From Rachycentron canadum (lineage: Eukaryota; Chordata; Actinopteri; Carangiformes; Rachycentridae): 64,000 nucleotides of DNA. The stretch spans positions 15,506,321 to 15,570,320 of the forward strand of contig CM076656.1 in assembly GCA_038496675.1 (NCBI GenBank), read 5' to 3'. Under the pieces are notes generated by a model, which saw only the letters and a list, made by a program, of their open reading frames with translations, ran no database searches and was not told the DNA's origin. Shown here piece after piece: positions 26,737-41,100 of the stretch; the stretch's first letter is position 1; each line of letters starts with the position of its first letter. Both the position numbers and the translations under genes were made by a program.

Positions 26737-28493
26737 CTAAAAACAAAGAGGAAATGTGAAAATTACTGTTATAAATTATTTGTGTACGTCTTGTCCAAAA
26801 ATAGGGCAACACTGGAAGACATTGTAAGGATGTGAAGATTACTGTAATGACTGACAATGTCTGCTGCCTTAGTGTTGTCATTAATGCTGTTTTGAAGGCA
26901 ATAGTCATAAGCCTCAGTCGTTTCCACATTAGCTGTAGTGAAAAATGTAGTAACACTGAATTTACATGACAAACTGAGAAACTACTAAAAAGCTGCAGTG
27001 ATGAAATGATCAAAACAAAAATTAAAGTTCTTTGGATGCAAATTGAGAAAAAAAAAAAAATCAGCATTAAAAAGTTAAAAGTACCAGAAACAGAGAGTAT
27101 TTATAACAAAATACAAAGAGACAAAATAAATTAAAGTTCACAGTAGTAAAACAGCTGAAGAAACGTTTAGAAAAAACGTTGCAAAAAACATTTGATATAA
27201 ATTATGTTATGTATTCAAACACTTGTAATCACTGTATATTCAATAAAGGAAGGAATGAATGTCTTTCAGTTCTTTCCTCTATAAACTAAACTGCATACTT
27301 TCACTACTGGAAATGTGAGGATGACATATTTCTAGAGGTTCTGTTTTGATTGGTCAAATGATGGTTATCGTTGTAACTTCAGTTCTATGAGCACAAGCAC
27401 AGCCCTCCAGCACCACAGCATTAACCACTCACTCTTCAGGGAGTACACAGAAATCTGTACTGGATATGAAGCCAGTACTAAGGAGGGTTGGTGGGCTTGT
27501 CCTGATTGGTCAAACCAGTCAGTGCAAATTTTTTTTGTTTTGCGAGGTGGGAGGAGCAACTTCAGGAGGTCCTGACTGAATTTCTTTACTGACAATGTTA
27601 AGTGGATCACAGTTGGAGCACTGCTACGGCTTAGATGGACATGAAACTGTCCAAGTTCAATGCTCAGAACAAAATATGAACAACTGTGTTCATAATACTT
27701 GTTTTTACTTTGTTAAATATCATGTTTTTTGATCATTCATTTCATTTGATAACAATGGTGAAATGAGAAGTTAAGTATGATTCACAATGTGCATTTTGTG
27801 AAGACAAATCTGACTGAGCTAAAAATTCAGCTGTGACAAAATTACAACAAAATACAATAAGACAAAACTGACACAATCTAAATCATTTTCAGATTCTGGA
27901 TCAATTCAGCAACTATCAGTTTTGTACATAACAGTGTCTGGAATTTGATAAAGCTCTGATTTACACCTCTCTCTTTTTTTCATGAGGCAGCTGAAGCTTA
28001 CGATGTATTTAGAACCACCCAACGTGAACGTGAAAAAAATATTTCTCAGAAACACAGTTTAAATAATTACAAACTGAATGACACGGCACAACCATACAGT
28101 GTTTTTATGTTATCCCAGAGATGTTTTTATGTTGCGTGACATTGAAGAAGCATTTGAATTGGGAATTCAGAGTGGGTAACCAGTGACTCCCCTTTCATCA
28201 CACACTGCTGCTTTGCAGAGTGAATGGCGAAGCCAGTTTAGAGGCTGTTGGACTGTCCTTGTGAACAAAACATACAATAAGTTACTTCTGTCTTTCATGT
28301 ATGTCAAACATATAAGACTACAGCCTTATACGCACTGTTACACATACACATGTTAAATTGACATAATTTTCATTTGTTAAGGGTGAAAGGCAGGGATGGT
28401 AGGAAATCAGTGATGTTGTCACTGTCAGGATTTTTTCCCCCTCTGGTGTTCAGTCACCTTCTCCCTCAGTGTGTTCAGTTTCTGTATGCATGT

Positions 28494-28586
28494 TTAAAAT
28501 CCTGGCTCAGACAGAGATCCTGCTGCTACCGCTGAGATCTGGACTTCAGACCAACGAGTCCTCTCCACTGAGACGTTCGCTCCTCT
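28494..28586 (-). CDS. pip5k1c: Alternative candidate terminal exon of pip5k1c
   Basis: After an acceptor (TCTCTGGCAG) a phase-0 frame runs 30 codons (RGANVSVERTRWSEVQ, ending LSEPGF) to TAA. It could be an alternative last exon. No homology is recognised, so it may equally be chance. Confidence 0.2.
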   Translation of the reverse strand, partial: RGANVSVERTRWSEVQISAVAAGSLSEPGF

Positions 28587-30129
28587 CTGCCAGAGAACAG
28601 GGTTTACTGTTGAAGACACACATAGTGAATGTATTAGGCAGAGTGTACACATCACACAGCCTTTCTGAGATTTGTGCAGGGTGTAAAATGTTTATCTACT
28701 CATGCATTACTTGCTAATGACAGAGAGAATATTAAGCCAATTAGTCAATCAATCAGTGCATTTATAAGGAAGTGGAAATAGGAAAACAGAATGGGTAAGG
28801 CAAAGAGAAATCACACCAAACACCCCTGAAAATGGGAAAAGTCAAGATGTATGGGATTTTTCTATCACACATTTAAGTGGTATATATATTAGAGTGTATG
28901 TTTGTCCACCATGTGGGCTGCAGCAGTCTCAAGTCTGCTTGTATTAACCCCCACATCTTATAAAGACTTAGTGGAATACCTTGGATCAATGCCATAAAAT
29001 CAAGATGAGCAGACATGAGATATTTTAATTGGTCTGTATTTGCTACATAATTCCAATCCAACTCTAAGCACATCATGTATTTGAGCTCACTGGGCTGGAT
29101 GTGATCTACAACAAAATGTTGTATATATTATGAACATAGTATGGTATTATTTTACATTCCATCCATCTCAATAAGGCCAATATTTTTTATGTTTATTAAA
29201 ATGTTTTGTCACATCTGAAACAAACCCCCGATTAGGACATTATGTTTAGTGTGAGAAGATGAAAAACAAAAAACAAAAAAAGCAATGGCTGATCACACCT
29301 AATCAGAGTATAGCATTCAGAGCAGTATGAGCAAATGCTGCTGCACCCAGCAAAGTAGCCAAGTAGCCTGCCAAGGACAAACTCATAAAATCTTTCGAAA
29401 GGAAAAGAGTCTGAGCCAAGTAGCGTAATTTCCATCTTGAGTCACATTTTTATAACTTTGACTATCTAATTTGTAAGTTTTACCAAACAGGCAGATAGCT
29501 CTGTGTGAGAACTGATTTGTACTTTAACACAGAAAACTACCACTTGACCCATAAACTCTCAACATAAACTCAAAAGAAGATCAATATATTATTAGAATTT
29601 CAAAATTCATCTTCATTGCCTAAAACTTCTTCAGTAGGATGAGGCTCAGCTGCAGGTTGAGTGTACACATCCTAATTGTAAACATTTTACAGCATGAGCT
29701 GCAGGAGTCTGGAGATGCATGAGTGTAATGGCTTCACACAGGCCGATGTGGTAACATGCTGTAGTAGACTACTGAGCAGCTTGTTGTTGGAGGGACACAG
29801 GATGGCTGGTTGTGGACTAAATGGTCATGCAGTGACCATTTCCACTCACTTATCAATGAGGAATGAATGCTGTAATGTAGGGGTGGGTTTCTGAACATAG
29901 ATCAAGCCTTCCCTTGGAGTTGTAATAGACTGTGGGCCCTGAGGAGCCATTTCTACATTTACTGTAGAAGCTTCTCACCCAGATAAAGTTACATCTCATC
30001 CTGTCCATCCTTCCTGTCATGGATGAACAATCACCACCAAACAACATGGTCTAGGACTAAATTTAATCCTCATCTAACTTTTTTTTCTTTTCCTGTACTG
30101 TATATTTTAGTCCGATGCTTCTCACTTAC

Positions 30130-30219
30130 TGTCTCTCTTTCCCAATCCCCATCTGGCAGGGCCTTAGACTCTGAGCCATAGTGTAGCGGAGAGTACACCC
30201 AGGTCCTGTCCTCTGGAGG
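30130..30219 (-). CDS. pip5k1c: pip5k1c alternative exon B with talin/AP-2-binding WVYSPLHY
   Basis: This phase-0 exon of 30 codons begins PPEDRTWVYSPLHYGSES and ends GDWERET before GTAAGT. WVYSPLHY is the core that in mammalian PIP5K1C long isoforms binds the talin FERM domain and AP-2 and contains the regulated tyrosines and serine. Because it is in phase 0 at both ends it can be skipped without a frameshift, as in the mammalian short and long forms. Confidence 0.8.
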
Positions 30220-30944
30220 CTGTTTTTACACACCAACCACAGCAGAGGGCGCCAGAGGGACAGAGGAAAGGCCAGAGGCACAGAGAAAAGCAGCAGGGGC
30301 AGGCAGGAGAGAAAGACACAGGAGATCACAGGAGAAGAGAGGACAAGACAGGAAATGAAAATTAGGGATGCATAAAGGAGGAAATGTTGCTGAGACACAT
30401 TGAAAGTGTGAATCTAACATATAGAACAAATCTTAAAAGTCTTTAAAAGGATGTGTTAATCCTTTCAGCAGTTAGCAGACTTGAAGATAAATGTAGATAT
30501 TAGCAAATAACTGGCTGTGCTGTAAATATGACTGCCGTGTTTGAATCATGTGTCTGTTTTGCCCCATTTGGACTAGCTCCTGGGACACAAAGTGAAGTGT
30601 ACAGAGCGGAGGGATGAGTCGCTGCAGCAGCCAGATGAGGGGGATGAGGATTGGGAATTAGGAGGTTGGAATGGGAAGAAAGCCAGGATGCTGGGACAGT
30701 CAGACACAGGAAGCATCCTCAGTCAAAGCAAAACACAAGAACATGTTTTTTTTTTTGTCCTTTCCAACAAGCAAAAGTGCTCTTTCCTTAGAGTCTCTGA
30801 AAGCTTTAGTAGGTTCTTTGTCACTGTAGGTACCAGCCCTTTAAGAGAGAAGCAGCTGCAACACGGTATGTTGGCGATGGTGACAGAGGAGGTGTGGGTT
30901 GATGTCATACACACACACGCACACACACACACACACGCACACAC

Positions 30945-30985
<41 letters not shown>

Positions 30986-33900
30986 GCTCAGCAGATTGGA
31001 GCTAACACACTATCCACACAGGTGCAAAGAGGGAGTAGGCAGGCTGTCAGTGAGTGAGGAAACAAATTTAAAAGAAGATTAATACAAGAATTAAAGAAAG
31101 GCAGTCACGTCAATTAAGAGGCCTTCTGTCTTTTGTTTGTCCACCTCCCACACTTTATTGTCTTCACTATGGGGAGTATAGGCATTGTTCTTTAGTTTCA
31201 ACACAATCACAAACACCTGCAGTGGATAAACCACACATCATGACAAGTGGTGGCTCTTACAGCACACTCCATAAAAACCTTGTTTCCTCTCAACACTGCA
31301 TCATGTGTTTCATTAAACAAATAAGCAATATGCAAAGATCTGATCTAAACTAACATCAGGACAGCAACCTATTACCCAACCAGCTCCTTCCCACTTACTG
31401 GACAACTGGACTGGCATTTCCTCCTCTGTCGGAGAGGAGAGACCACCCAGGTCCTCCCATCAGGAAACTGACAGCAACAGGGGAACATGACACATGGCAC
31501 AAACAAAAAGAGATATGACAAATAGAGATGAGTGACAGATAAGTGGAGACATGTAAAATAAAATAGAAAATGGGAAACATGCTGAGGTGAGAATGGAAAA
31601 GAAGGTCCTGGATGTGTGTAATCCAGCAGAGATGCACTAGTCAGAGGCGACAGATAGATTCACAAGTCTGACAGACACTCCTTTTTCATCTCCCACACCA
31701 CACAACACACTCCTCTCGCCACCTTCATCGTGACTCGTGACGACAATCAGAGGACTGGGAACAGGCAGAAAAAGATGAAGGGAGTAGGAAGGAGAGGTGG
31801 AGACAAAGGTTCGGGATTAGATAGGTGAGAATTATCTAAGAGATGGGTTAGAATGAGAGAACAAGAGGGAGGAGGGAAAGAAGTGAAAATGGAGGAGAGC
31901 AGACAAAAGAATGAACACAATGAGATGTGGCAGAGCATAGAGGTGAAGGAGAGCAGAGTGGGAATCATGAAAAGTGAAGATGGAGACTGTTGATAGTGAC
32001 TAAATAATTCAGACACAAGCCACTCTGAGGAACCTGTGAAGTGACCACACACACACACGTGTTTTCCCAGAGGAGCTACACGATATCAAACGCTTTCATC
32101 TCTTGCATCAAAATTCAAACATATTTGAATTTGAACAATTATGTTAGAGAGAAAATGAAAAAATGTTTCCACTGCTCCACAATACACAACAGTAAAGCTG
32201 TTGACTGGTTAAGAAATTGCCTCTGTCAGCTGAAAATACTGAAACATGGAGAGTAGTAACAACAGAAATTTCTGTCCAGGGGCTCTCTCTTTTCTCTGTG
32301 AACCTGTAATGAACCAACACCTGAGGCATTTATCGATGGAAAGAGCAGGTTGAGCAGTCATGCACAAACCTGATTTGTGAGGGATGTCAGGGAGAAGTGT
32401 TGACGATGACAGAGATAGCAGAAACAGACAGGAAGTGCAAAGGATGATCAAATGACGAGTTGGCTGAGTGAGCTGCTGAAAGTTTAAATATACTTATGTC
32501 CATATCCCATATAGTGTGTTTTTCACACTTAAGTTTGGAGATTTGACAGCGTGTTGACAGCATATGGGGTCACTCCCTGGAGGTGGCTTTTGACCACACT
32601 GCCTGCAGCGTTTTTCTGTGTAGTTATACTTCAGGACGTGAACAGTGTTATTTCACCTCATAGAGTGCAGCCAACCCCCTGTTGCTGTGTACAGAGAGCG
32701 TAGCTCCTCCTTTTGAAGCGTCAGCCAGCACCCGTCAGCTGAGAGGGCTGTTAAATAACTCACTGGAGGGAGCTCGTAGACTAACTTGTTGGCTATTAGG
32801 ATTTCTAATGCCACATTAGAGGGTGTTTGTTTCCTGATAGGGGACACCCAGTAGGAGTGTAGCCAGGTGGGAACACGTCTATCTGTAACTGTGATCAGTG
32901 GCTCCACTCACAGCGCTCCCCCTGACACTCATACACTCATTTAGAGCTGTGCTTTTGGGCACATTCACACCTGCCAACACAACACTAGGTTGCCCCTGTC
33001 CTCTGAACACATGCAACCTGCAAAAGCTTCAGTTATTTACACAAAATATGGTGTATCTGCAGCTTTGTTGAAGATGTTGAAAATCATGTTCGACAGCAAT
33101 ACAAAGTGATGGTGCACAAGCTATTATCACTCCGCAAACACTCCAAACCAGAGTGCACACTGCAATACATTGTGTTTAAAGAAACAGCTTGATATGTGGG
33201 GATATATGCTTATTTTCTTTTTTCACTGGATGAGAAGACATCACTCTCATGTCTCTACTGTAAATATATAGCTATAGCCAGCAGCCGGTTAGCACAGCTT
33301 AGCATAAACTTCACAGCATGAAGCATATTCAAGCATATTTCCCAAAATGTCAAACATGTCTTTTAACTGAATGCACCACACACGCAAGCAGTGACTGCAC
33401 ACGCTCTTATTCTCATACCAGTCAGAGTCTCCATCTGTTTTTGTTGTCCTTGTGTCAACGTTTCTGTAGGAGAGCATCATACAGCTCAGTCCAGTGACTT
33501 TAGAACCATTAACCAATTGACCCTGACCCTGGGATGATTTGATGGCTAAATAAAAACATGAAACTTAAGAAGATGATAAGTGACAAGAGCTAGTCCTACA
33601 GTTTCATCTTTACAGGAACAATTTCTAAAAGTATCTAAAAGTGTGTACATGTGTGGGTGTGTGTGGAAGGGCGTTTACTTACAAAGTAGATATCTGTAAT
33701 TGGCACATCATCGTCGTCGTCGACTGAAGCCTGGCTGGTGCAGCCTGAGCCAGACACCTGGCTGGCCCTGTCCGCCTCCATCACCACCGACTTGGGACTG
33801 GATGGGGCTTCCTCAGCTGCCATGGGAGAGGAGGGAGCAGCTGGGGCAGACAAGGCTGCTTCTGGTACTGACGAACAGTCGGAGGGTGCTGCAGCATCGG

Positions 33901-36900
33901 GAGCCTCAGCACCAACTACTTCCTGAACTTCACTGTGGAAAAGCAGATGAGGGATAATTCAAAGTCCGTCAGCTGCCCCAGTCTCACAGTCTACGTGTGA
34001 TTTCTGTTCTGGAGATGGGAAGAGCGATTTTCTTTATGATTTCAGCACAGATTTATGGGCAATTATTCACAAAGGAGATATTTATATCCTTGGAAACTGT
34101 GAGTCACACTGAATCTAAACGTATGTGTTTCATGTCTGTGTGTTTAGATTGGATTGTGTTAATACCCAGCAAGTGCAACAGCCCCAAAGGCTTTTTAAGC
34201 ACATTTATATGAGGTGTGTGTCCTAACCACTGCTGCTGCACCCTTCCGTTTTACCTAACACAGGGTGCATCTTTTCTATGGCTGCCCCCCTTCAATTTAC
34301 CACGTCCCCTGGGGCCAACCTCTTTTTTGATTTGTTTATATTATACAATTAGGATAGGTCATTATTACAAAGGGTCCATGTAGTTTAGTAATAAAGAAAC
34401 AACCTGGTTACACACATAAACACAGCATTAAGACATTAAGAGCCTTTAATTGGGTCACTTGCCAAAAGCCCAGAGAAACAGTACCAAGCCATTAGAGTAA
34501 ACTGGCTCTAAATTTCAACATCTGTGTGTGTGTGGGTGTTTGTGGTTTAGCTGCTTAAGCTAAGATTTGCCAGCTGGCTGTGTGCTGCCACAATCCTTTA
34601 TTGTTCCTGGCTAGATCATCAACTATTAGAAGGATTTAGGCGCATCCACATTGCTTTCTCAGCTTCTGTGTCTAGCTTAACTCCATCAGAGGAAAAGCCT
34701 GTCTGCTGGCCACTGAGGCAAAAAAAGCTAAGTTGGCATCTCAAAGAGGTAAATGATTGGCTGAGTAAATGAGGGAGACAGGATGGTAGCTACCATGTAA
34801 AAGGGCCTCTTTTACCCCATCTCTCATTTTTGTTGAATTTATCTTAAAAGTATTATATTATAAAACTCTACATATATCTTTGAACACTCCCCATCTTTCA
34901 TTTTCTGATGCTGTCTTTGCCTTTGTTTTTTTCTCTCTTTTGCATCTATTCTTTTCCACAGCTATTTGTCCTCTAGTCTTTCTTCATAAATCACTTTTTC
35001 TGCTCATCTTTTCTTCCAATCATTTGTCCCATTTCCTTTTTTCTGCTTCATCACCCTCTCCTCTCTCCCATCCAACCAGTTCAATGGCTGCAGGTAAGTT
35101 GGGGCCGCTCTGTGAAGACCGATTTAATCGACTGTCTCAGCTGCTCTCACCACCCACCTCCCTCCCCCCAACCAGCTCCTTCTCGACCCCCAGGCCATAT
35201 GTCTAGCCACTGCCTTCTCAGCATCAGACTCAATTATTCAGTTGGTTTCCCTCAGCAACCACACCCTAATCCTCACTGACCTAACCCCAGTTTACAGTTC
35301 ATGGAGACCCCAGTGCCATTGCATTACATCAGCTCAGTTTGTTTCTGTTCAGAATCTATTTCATGTGGCACATGCTGTGTTTTTTTTAGTTATGCCTCTC
35401 CTGATGCAGTTTCAATTTTATTGAAAACTAAAGTGCCAAACCAATTAACATAAATTGATTAAAAACCAGGTTAAATTATGTAATGTGTCAGGTCATCTCA
35501 GCTTTATGGGAGCAGCCCCAGCCTGCAGGCTTCCTGCCCTACTGCCCTACTTTTACTGGCTGGTTCGCCATGTCAGGGCCCCTTCGGCCCCTTATCTGCC
35601 TCCCAGTGTTACCCCATTAAAAACACACACACTGCTCACACAGCACACAAATTAACATGCATGTGTACACTCTCATAACCTAATTACTGTACAGTAGATC
35701 TGTCTGCTCCACACAGTGCCTGCAGCATTTATCTGTCCATAACAGAGAGACTCCTGAGCCCAATAAACAAATGGGTGAAGTTGCTTTCAGTATTTATCTC
35801 TGCGCTGAGTTAGAAACCATGTGTTTATGTGTCTCTGAGACAGGTGAGTTGTGGTAATCTAACAGCTGGCTAAAGCTCAGGTGAGTCACTGGCAGGAGGT
35901 TATTTATATCACCACAACAAACTGTGTTAAAGATTGGGGTCAGGCAGACCTCACTGCACTCACTGCAGCTTATCTATTCTCTATCAGGCTCACATGTATA
36001 CAGGGAGCATTTAGCAGATCTGGCTATTGTTGTTATTGTTTACAGTTAAAAGGGTACAGAGCGTGTGTGTGTGTTTTTTATTCTTTTGTTATTCATTATG
36101 TTGTAGTGTTTGAGGGTGAGGTAAATATGATGAAGGGCTGGTTAAATTGTTGCTTTTTTCTTGTGAATTGGATTTTTTCTGAAAACCCAACAAGTTCAAC
36201 AATTTTCTCTCTCTTTTGTGAACTGCAATAACGGGGTGATGTAGTTTTGAATGGAAATTCCATAAATCCATAAACTTACATTGTGCTAACATTATACGCT
36301 CAGGTAATGAAGCAGTAAAGTCAATATAATAAGAGCATCAGGACCTCTGCTGACGTTGCCTACGAGTGTGTTTCAGACCACAGCTGGTCCACTGTCAGTG
36401 AATTAGATTTATTTTTGGAATATTTCACTTAATACATTTATTACATTTGAATACAGACAATTGTGTTACTGATACTTACACTAAGTGGATTTATCGCTCT
36501 CATGTCGTATTTGTAATATTTATACCTTGACATATTGGAGCACAGAATGTGGAAGTTATTTCTTTTGTCGCGTTTGTCATTGAGTTGTTTATGTACCTGG
36601 TTTCAGACGAGGGCTGTGGAACAGAGATGGTAGGTTCACTGTCGTGTCTCTTCAACTCCACCTCCACTGTGATGGTCTGTTGATCCTCCTCACGCACACG
36701 TAGCTCCTCCTGGGTCCTGAACACATAACAAACACACATAATTTCAGGCATAGAGGAAATGAAACGCATGTAAAAAACACACACAACCGCATCTTAGCAA
36801 CAGGAAGAATGGGCCTACTCATAAACACACCAGCCCACAGGCTGACCTCACATTTATCCTTTAAGCGCCCACCACACCCTGCGATGTGTAATGCTGTGAA

Positions 36901-38077
36901 AACATAAAGCTAACAAACCATCATAAAAACAAGTTAAATCTGCTTTAAAAAAATGTTTATGAAGTGAGAGTAGCATTCATAGTCTCGACTCACCTCCCAT
37001 CATGGCTGAGAGACTGGGTGTGCCTCCTGGAGACAGAGGACACAGTGTCATTGGCAGCTGGCTCACATGCACCATATTAGGTGTGGCTCTTAAAACCCAC
37101 GAGTAACTACCGATGCAATATTGTGAATTTTCTCTATTTAAGTTGTGATTTAAGTATTTTAGTCAAATTAAGCCAACAAAACAGAAAACAAGAACTGCAC
37201 AACACAAAACAGGTTAGCATTTTAGCCCAGTGAGACTACATAGACTACAATATATGTATTGTATTTAATATTAAAAAAAAAATAAATAAATGAATAATAA
37301 ATAAAATGTCAACTGTGTTTTGATAGCAACAGGGCTCAGATTGAAAGGGATGATTGTGGTGTTTTCACCTGTAGCGGGGGTGCTCTGCCGTGTCAGATGG
37401 AGATCTCTCAGGGATGGACAGAGAGGTGGTAGAAGACAGAGTGGTGGCGATTGACGCTGTGGTGGCTTCTTCAAATGATGGAGGAGTACATGGAAGGAGA
37501 TCTGGTCGCCCTGGAGGAGCAAGAGAGAGACAAACACACACATTTTCTTTTCTTTTGTATTTCTCTGAAGTGCTGCTCAGCTTCTGTAGCCTTTTGTTTC
37601 CCATGGCAACAACTACAAGCCTGTTGTTTACAAAGGACTGGAAAGATCAGTGGTTTTACTGTTTACAAAAGAAGACTGTAAATGTCATGTCGTGTAGACT
37701 GGAGCTGCACTTTGAACTGTAATGTAGTGAACTCTAAAAACACTAAGTTCTGGAAAAGAAGAACTTCTCTTTGAGAGTCAAAGTCAAAACCCTCCAAACT
37801 GGGGCCAGGTGATTAACAGAGAAAGTATAAAAAAACCAACATTTAGAAACTCTTGCTGGCTTAACCTTGCTCATGTCGATTAATTTAGTTATTATTTTCC
37901 CCAATGCCTGTGTTCATAAACTGTTCCAATACTACCTTATGTTCACTCACATGGCTTCACATGCCTGCATTCACGCAAACAAATTACTTCAGTGAAAACA
38001 ACACCAAACAAAAAGAAAACAGTTCAGGAACTCTTTCGGGAACTATGGCTCAAAAAAAGAGAGGCAGGTGAGCACCA

Positions 38078-38134
<57 letters not shown>

Positions 38135-41100
38135 CACAATAATAATAATAGTTCAAAACATGAATCATAATTTTATATGAATACATAATATTTTTATTTC
38201 GGAGGTTATATCTCCCAGTCCTACTCTAAACAAAAGTGACTGTGGAAGATAAATTCTGGACCCGTGAGCTGCTTCTGTTCTTACTAACTGTCTCTAGTTA
38301 TCTCTGGTTGCGTTACTGCATTGGAACACTTATTTACCCTCATCCTCCAGTGTTGGGAAGCTGCGAGCTCCTCTCAGGTCGTAGATGTTCTCATCCCTCT
38401 CAGATGGCAGCTGGCTGGCTGACCAGGCTGCGCCAGGACCAGCGCACTTAGGCACCATCAATGACACACGACCCTTCTTGGATGGAGACGACTTGAGAGC
38501 TGTGGGGCAAAACATAAACTTGTAAAAACTTTACTACTTTTAACTATACCTTTTTTCAACAACCCCTTGTCTAGCAGATGTTTGTTGGATCACACTCTGG
38601 GGTATGTGGGTAATCACAATGTTTATTTAAAACCCTGTTGCAGTGAATTATTTCTTTGTGCAAGAATCCTAGTAAAGTCCTGAAAAAGAAAACTGCTCAG
38701 GCATCAAACTGAATCAGTTCTCTCACATAACGTGAAGCAGCACCTAATAAGGCGGTAAGCTACCGTCTCAGAATTTTCCTGTCAAAGTTTGGCAGTAAAA
38801 GAGAGAAAAGCCTGGCATCTGACATTTGCATCTGTGGCTCTTCCAACATAGCTCTGTTTGACTATGTAAGGCAGTGTCTCACTGTAAATTTAACTCACAG
38901 GAACTCTTCTTGAAAACCGTGTTGCTCATGAACTTGAAGAACCTATCTGCATAGAAGCCCGGCCGGTGGACTGACACAGTGTCCTGAGGAGGCACAGAAA
39001 GATAGAGATTAATGAGATAAGTGGTGCATGGATAAAACGATCAAACCAGTGCTTGCAGTAGATTATCTATTAGTCCTTTAGTGTCCCATTTTAGTAATTC
39101 TTCCATCTGGGTCAACCCACAGGACAGAACACATAAAACAAAAAAGACAAATGACGGAAAGAAACACAGTCAGATAAGGCTACAGACACGTCTCTTCATT
39201 ATTTATGTGACAGCAGACGGAGATCACACTGCCAGCAGACTGACAGATGACACTTGGTGTTTGGTTTAGACTAAGAGAGGAAATGATTGTCAGAGGAGAC
39301 AGAGCCTACACAGTTATTGTTAGCTTTCTGAATCAGCACCACTGGAGTTCACTGTGAGTAACATCTTTGAAGGCATTCACATAAATGAGCCAACTGTATG
39401 TAACACAGAAAGAGGTGAGGAGTATCCACTATCATCATCAGCAGTGACGCACAGAGGCAGCTGTTGTGGGGTTGCTTGTTCTCCCACACATATTCAATAC
39501 ATGTGTGTTTCAAAATAGGAGAGTGTGGCCTGAGTAAGCGGGATGTGATGGGGGGGCTGATATGGCTGTTTCGGTGATTCAGTCTGATTCTAGATTGTTG
39601 ATGATGTACAGAGTAAACTCCAACGTGGATGAGGAGACGTGAGGTGATTTTGTGGTCGAGGGATCAGTGGGTGAGTGAACAGAGAAAGTAAGAGCACTCG
39701 TACCATAAGTGAGGACAATGTCAACGCATCTAACAGTAAAACTTTCAGTGTGATATCTTGGAATAACTGAAAATAAATTAATATGATAAACAAGGTTGAG
39801 ACAAATGATAGTCTAGTGTTTTATATCACACTTTGCAGAATCTTTAGCTCTTTGGAAAGATGATCAACTTATCCAGTCTAAGAAATCTTCTGCCCCCATT
39901 CTTCATATTCACATTTATTCAAGATAGATTTGTGCTGTATATCAGTCTCTCTTGAGTCAGTAAGTGATGTACTGTATCACACTTCCACTGAAATCGGACC
40001 TGGCAGCACACAATAAAAAAATTGTGTGTAGGCTGGTCAGAGCTGCCATGCTCATAGCACTGGCCTCGTTTTGTTTATGGAAGTAAATGTATGTCTCTAA
40101 ATTAACGTGGTCATGATTTGTAGATATCAAAATGTCCAATTATGTATTTTGATGCCCACACACTTTTCTGTTTTATTTTTAATTCAAATAAAATATTAAG
40201 AATGTAGTCTTTCTGCTTGAGAGCAGAGTGTCAAACTACTTCTGGTTCACACAACTTTGTGTCACTGTGTGTCTCTCCCCAATAAAGCCTCACCGATCAT
40301 AAAGGTGATTCACTACAAGCAAAATGCAGTAATAGCTAATCTTGACAATGACAGAAAATGAGGACACAGACTGGTAATAGACATATAGTCAACATTTGAG
40401 AAATCCATAGTGTTGTTTCATAAGCTTGGATGCACAAACAGCCACAGACATTAACATTTGTAAAAAGACGTGATCACTGTGACTTCTTCAATAACTGTGT
40501 GAGGATAAAGGGAGGGTGAGACAACTGGAGTGTATTCCCAGGTTTAGAGGTTGAAAGGAGGTGAGCTGGACAGATGAGGTAGAAGATGAGCTGACAAATG
40601 AAAATTCACACAACTTCTCATCAAACCAATAAAGTTTTGCAGACATGAGGCTAATAAAAGTCATTGTGCACACAAAGATCTGAAATCAAATAAATGTTGA
40701 GGTTGCGGTTAATCATATCTGTTACAAGCTAAATGTAACTGTTGTCCCTTTGTGTACTGCCCCAGAGGAGGGGCGGGCATGTCGTGAATGAATAATATAA
40801 TAATAGAAGATGAAATTACATTCTTCTGTTACCTGATGAGAAAATAGTTAATATGTTTTGCCAACCTTTTGTGTGCACAGTATAGTTTGTGTTGCTGCAT
40901 CTGACTGGCTATGTCTCTCTCTGCACAAAGCTATTAAAAACTTACCCCGTCATGAACCAAAGCTTTCCACGTGTGCTCCAGTTTCTTGATTAGCCTGTGG
41001 AAACAAAAAGACGCGCAGTTTAACAAAGTGATGGTGAGCGTGTCTTATATATTAGGGTCATAGGCTGAAAGCCCTAAAAGTGCTGTCAGATGTGATTACA

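Noticed and set aside
26630..27067. A 145-codon minus-strand frame near the 3' end of pip5k1c
   Set aside because: Hydrophobic low-complexity translation of AT-rich sequence with no homology; it overlaps a better-supported splice acceptor for a short terminal exon in another frame.
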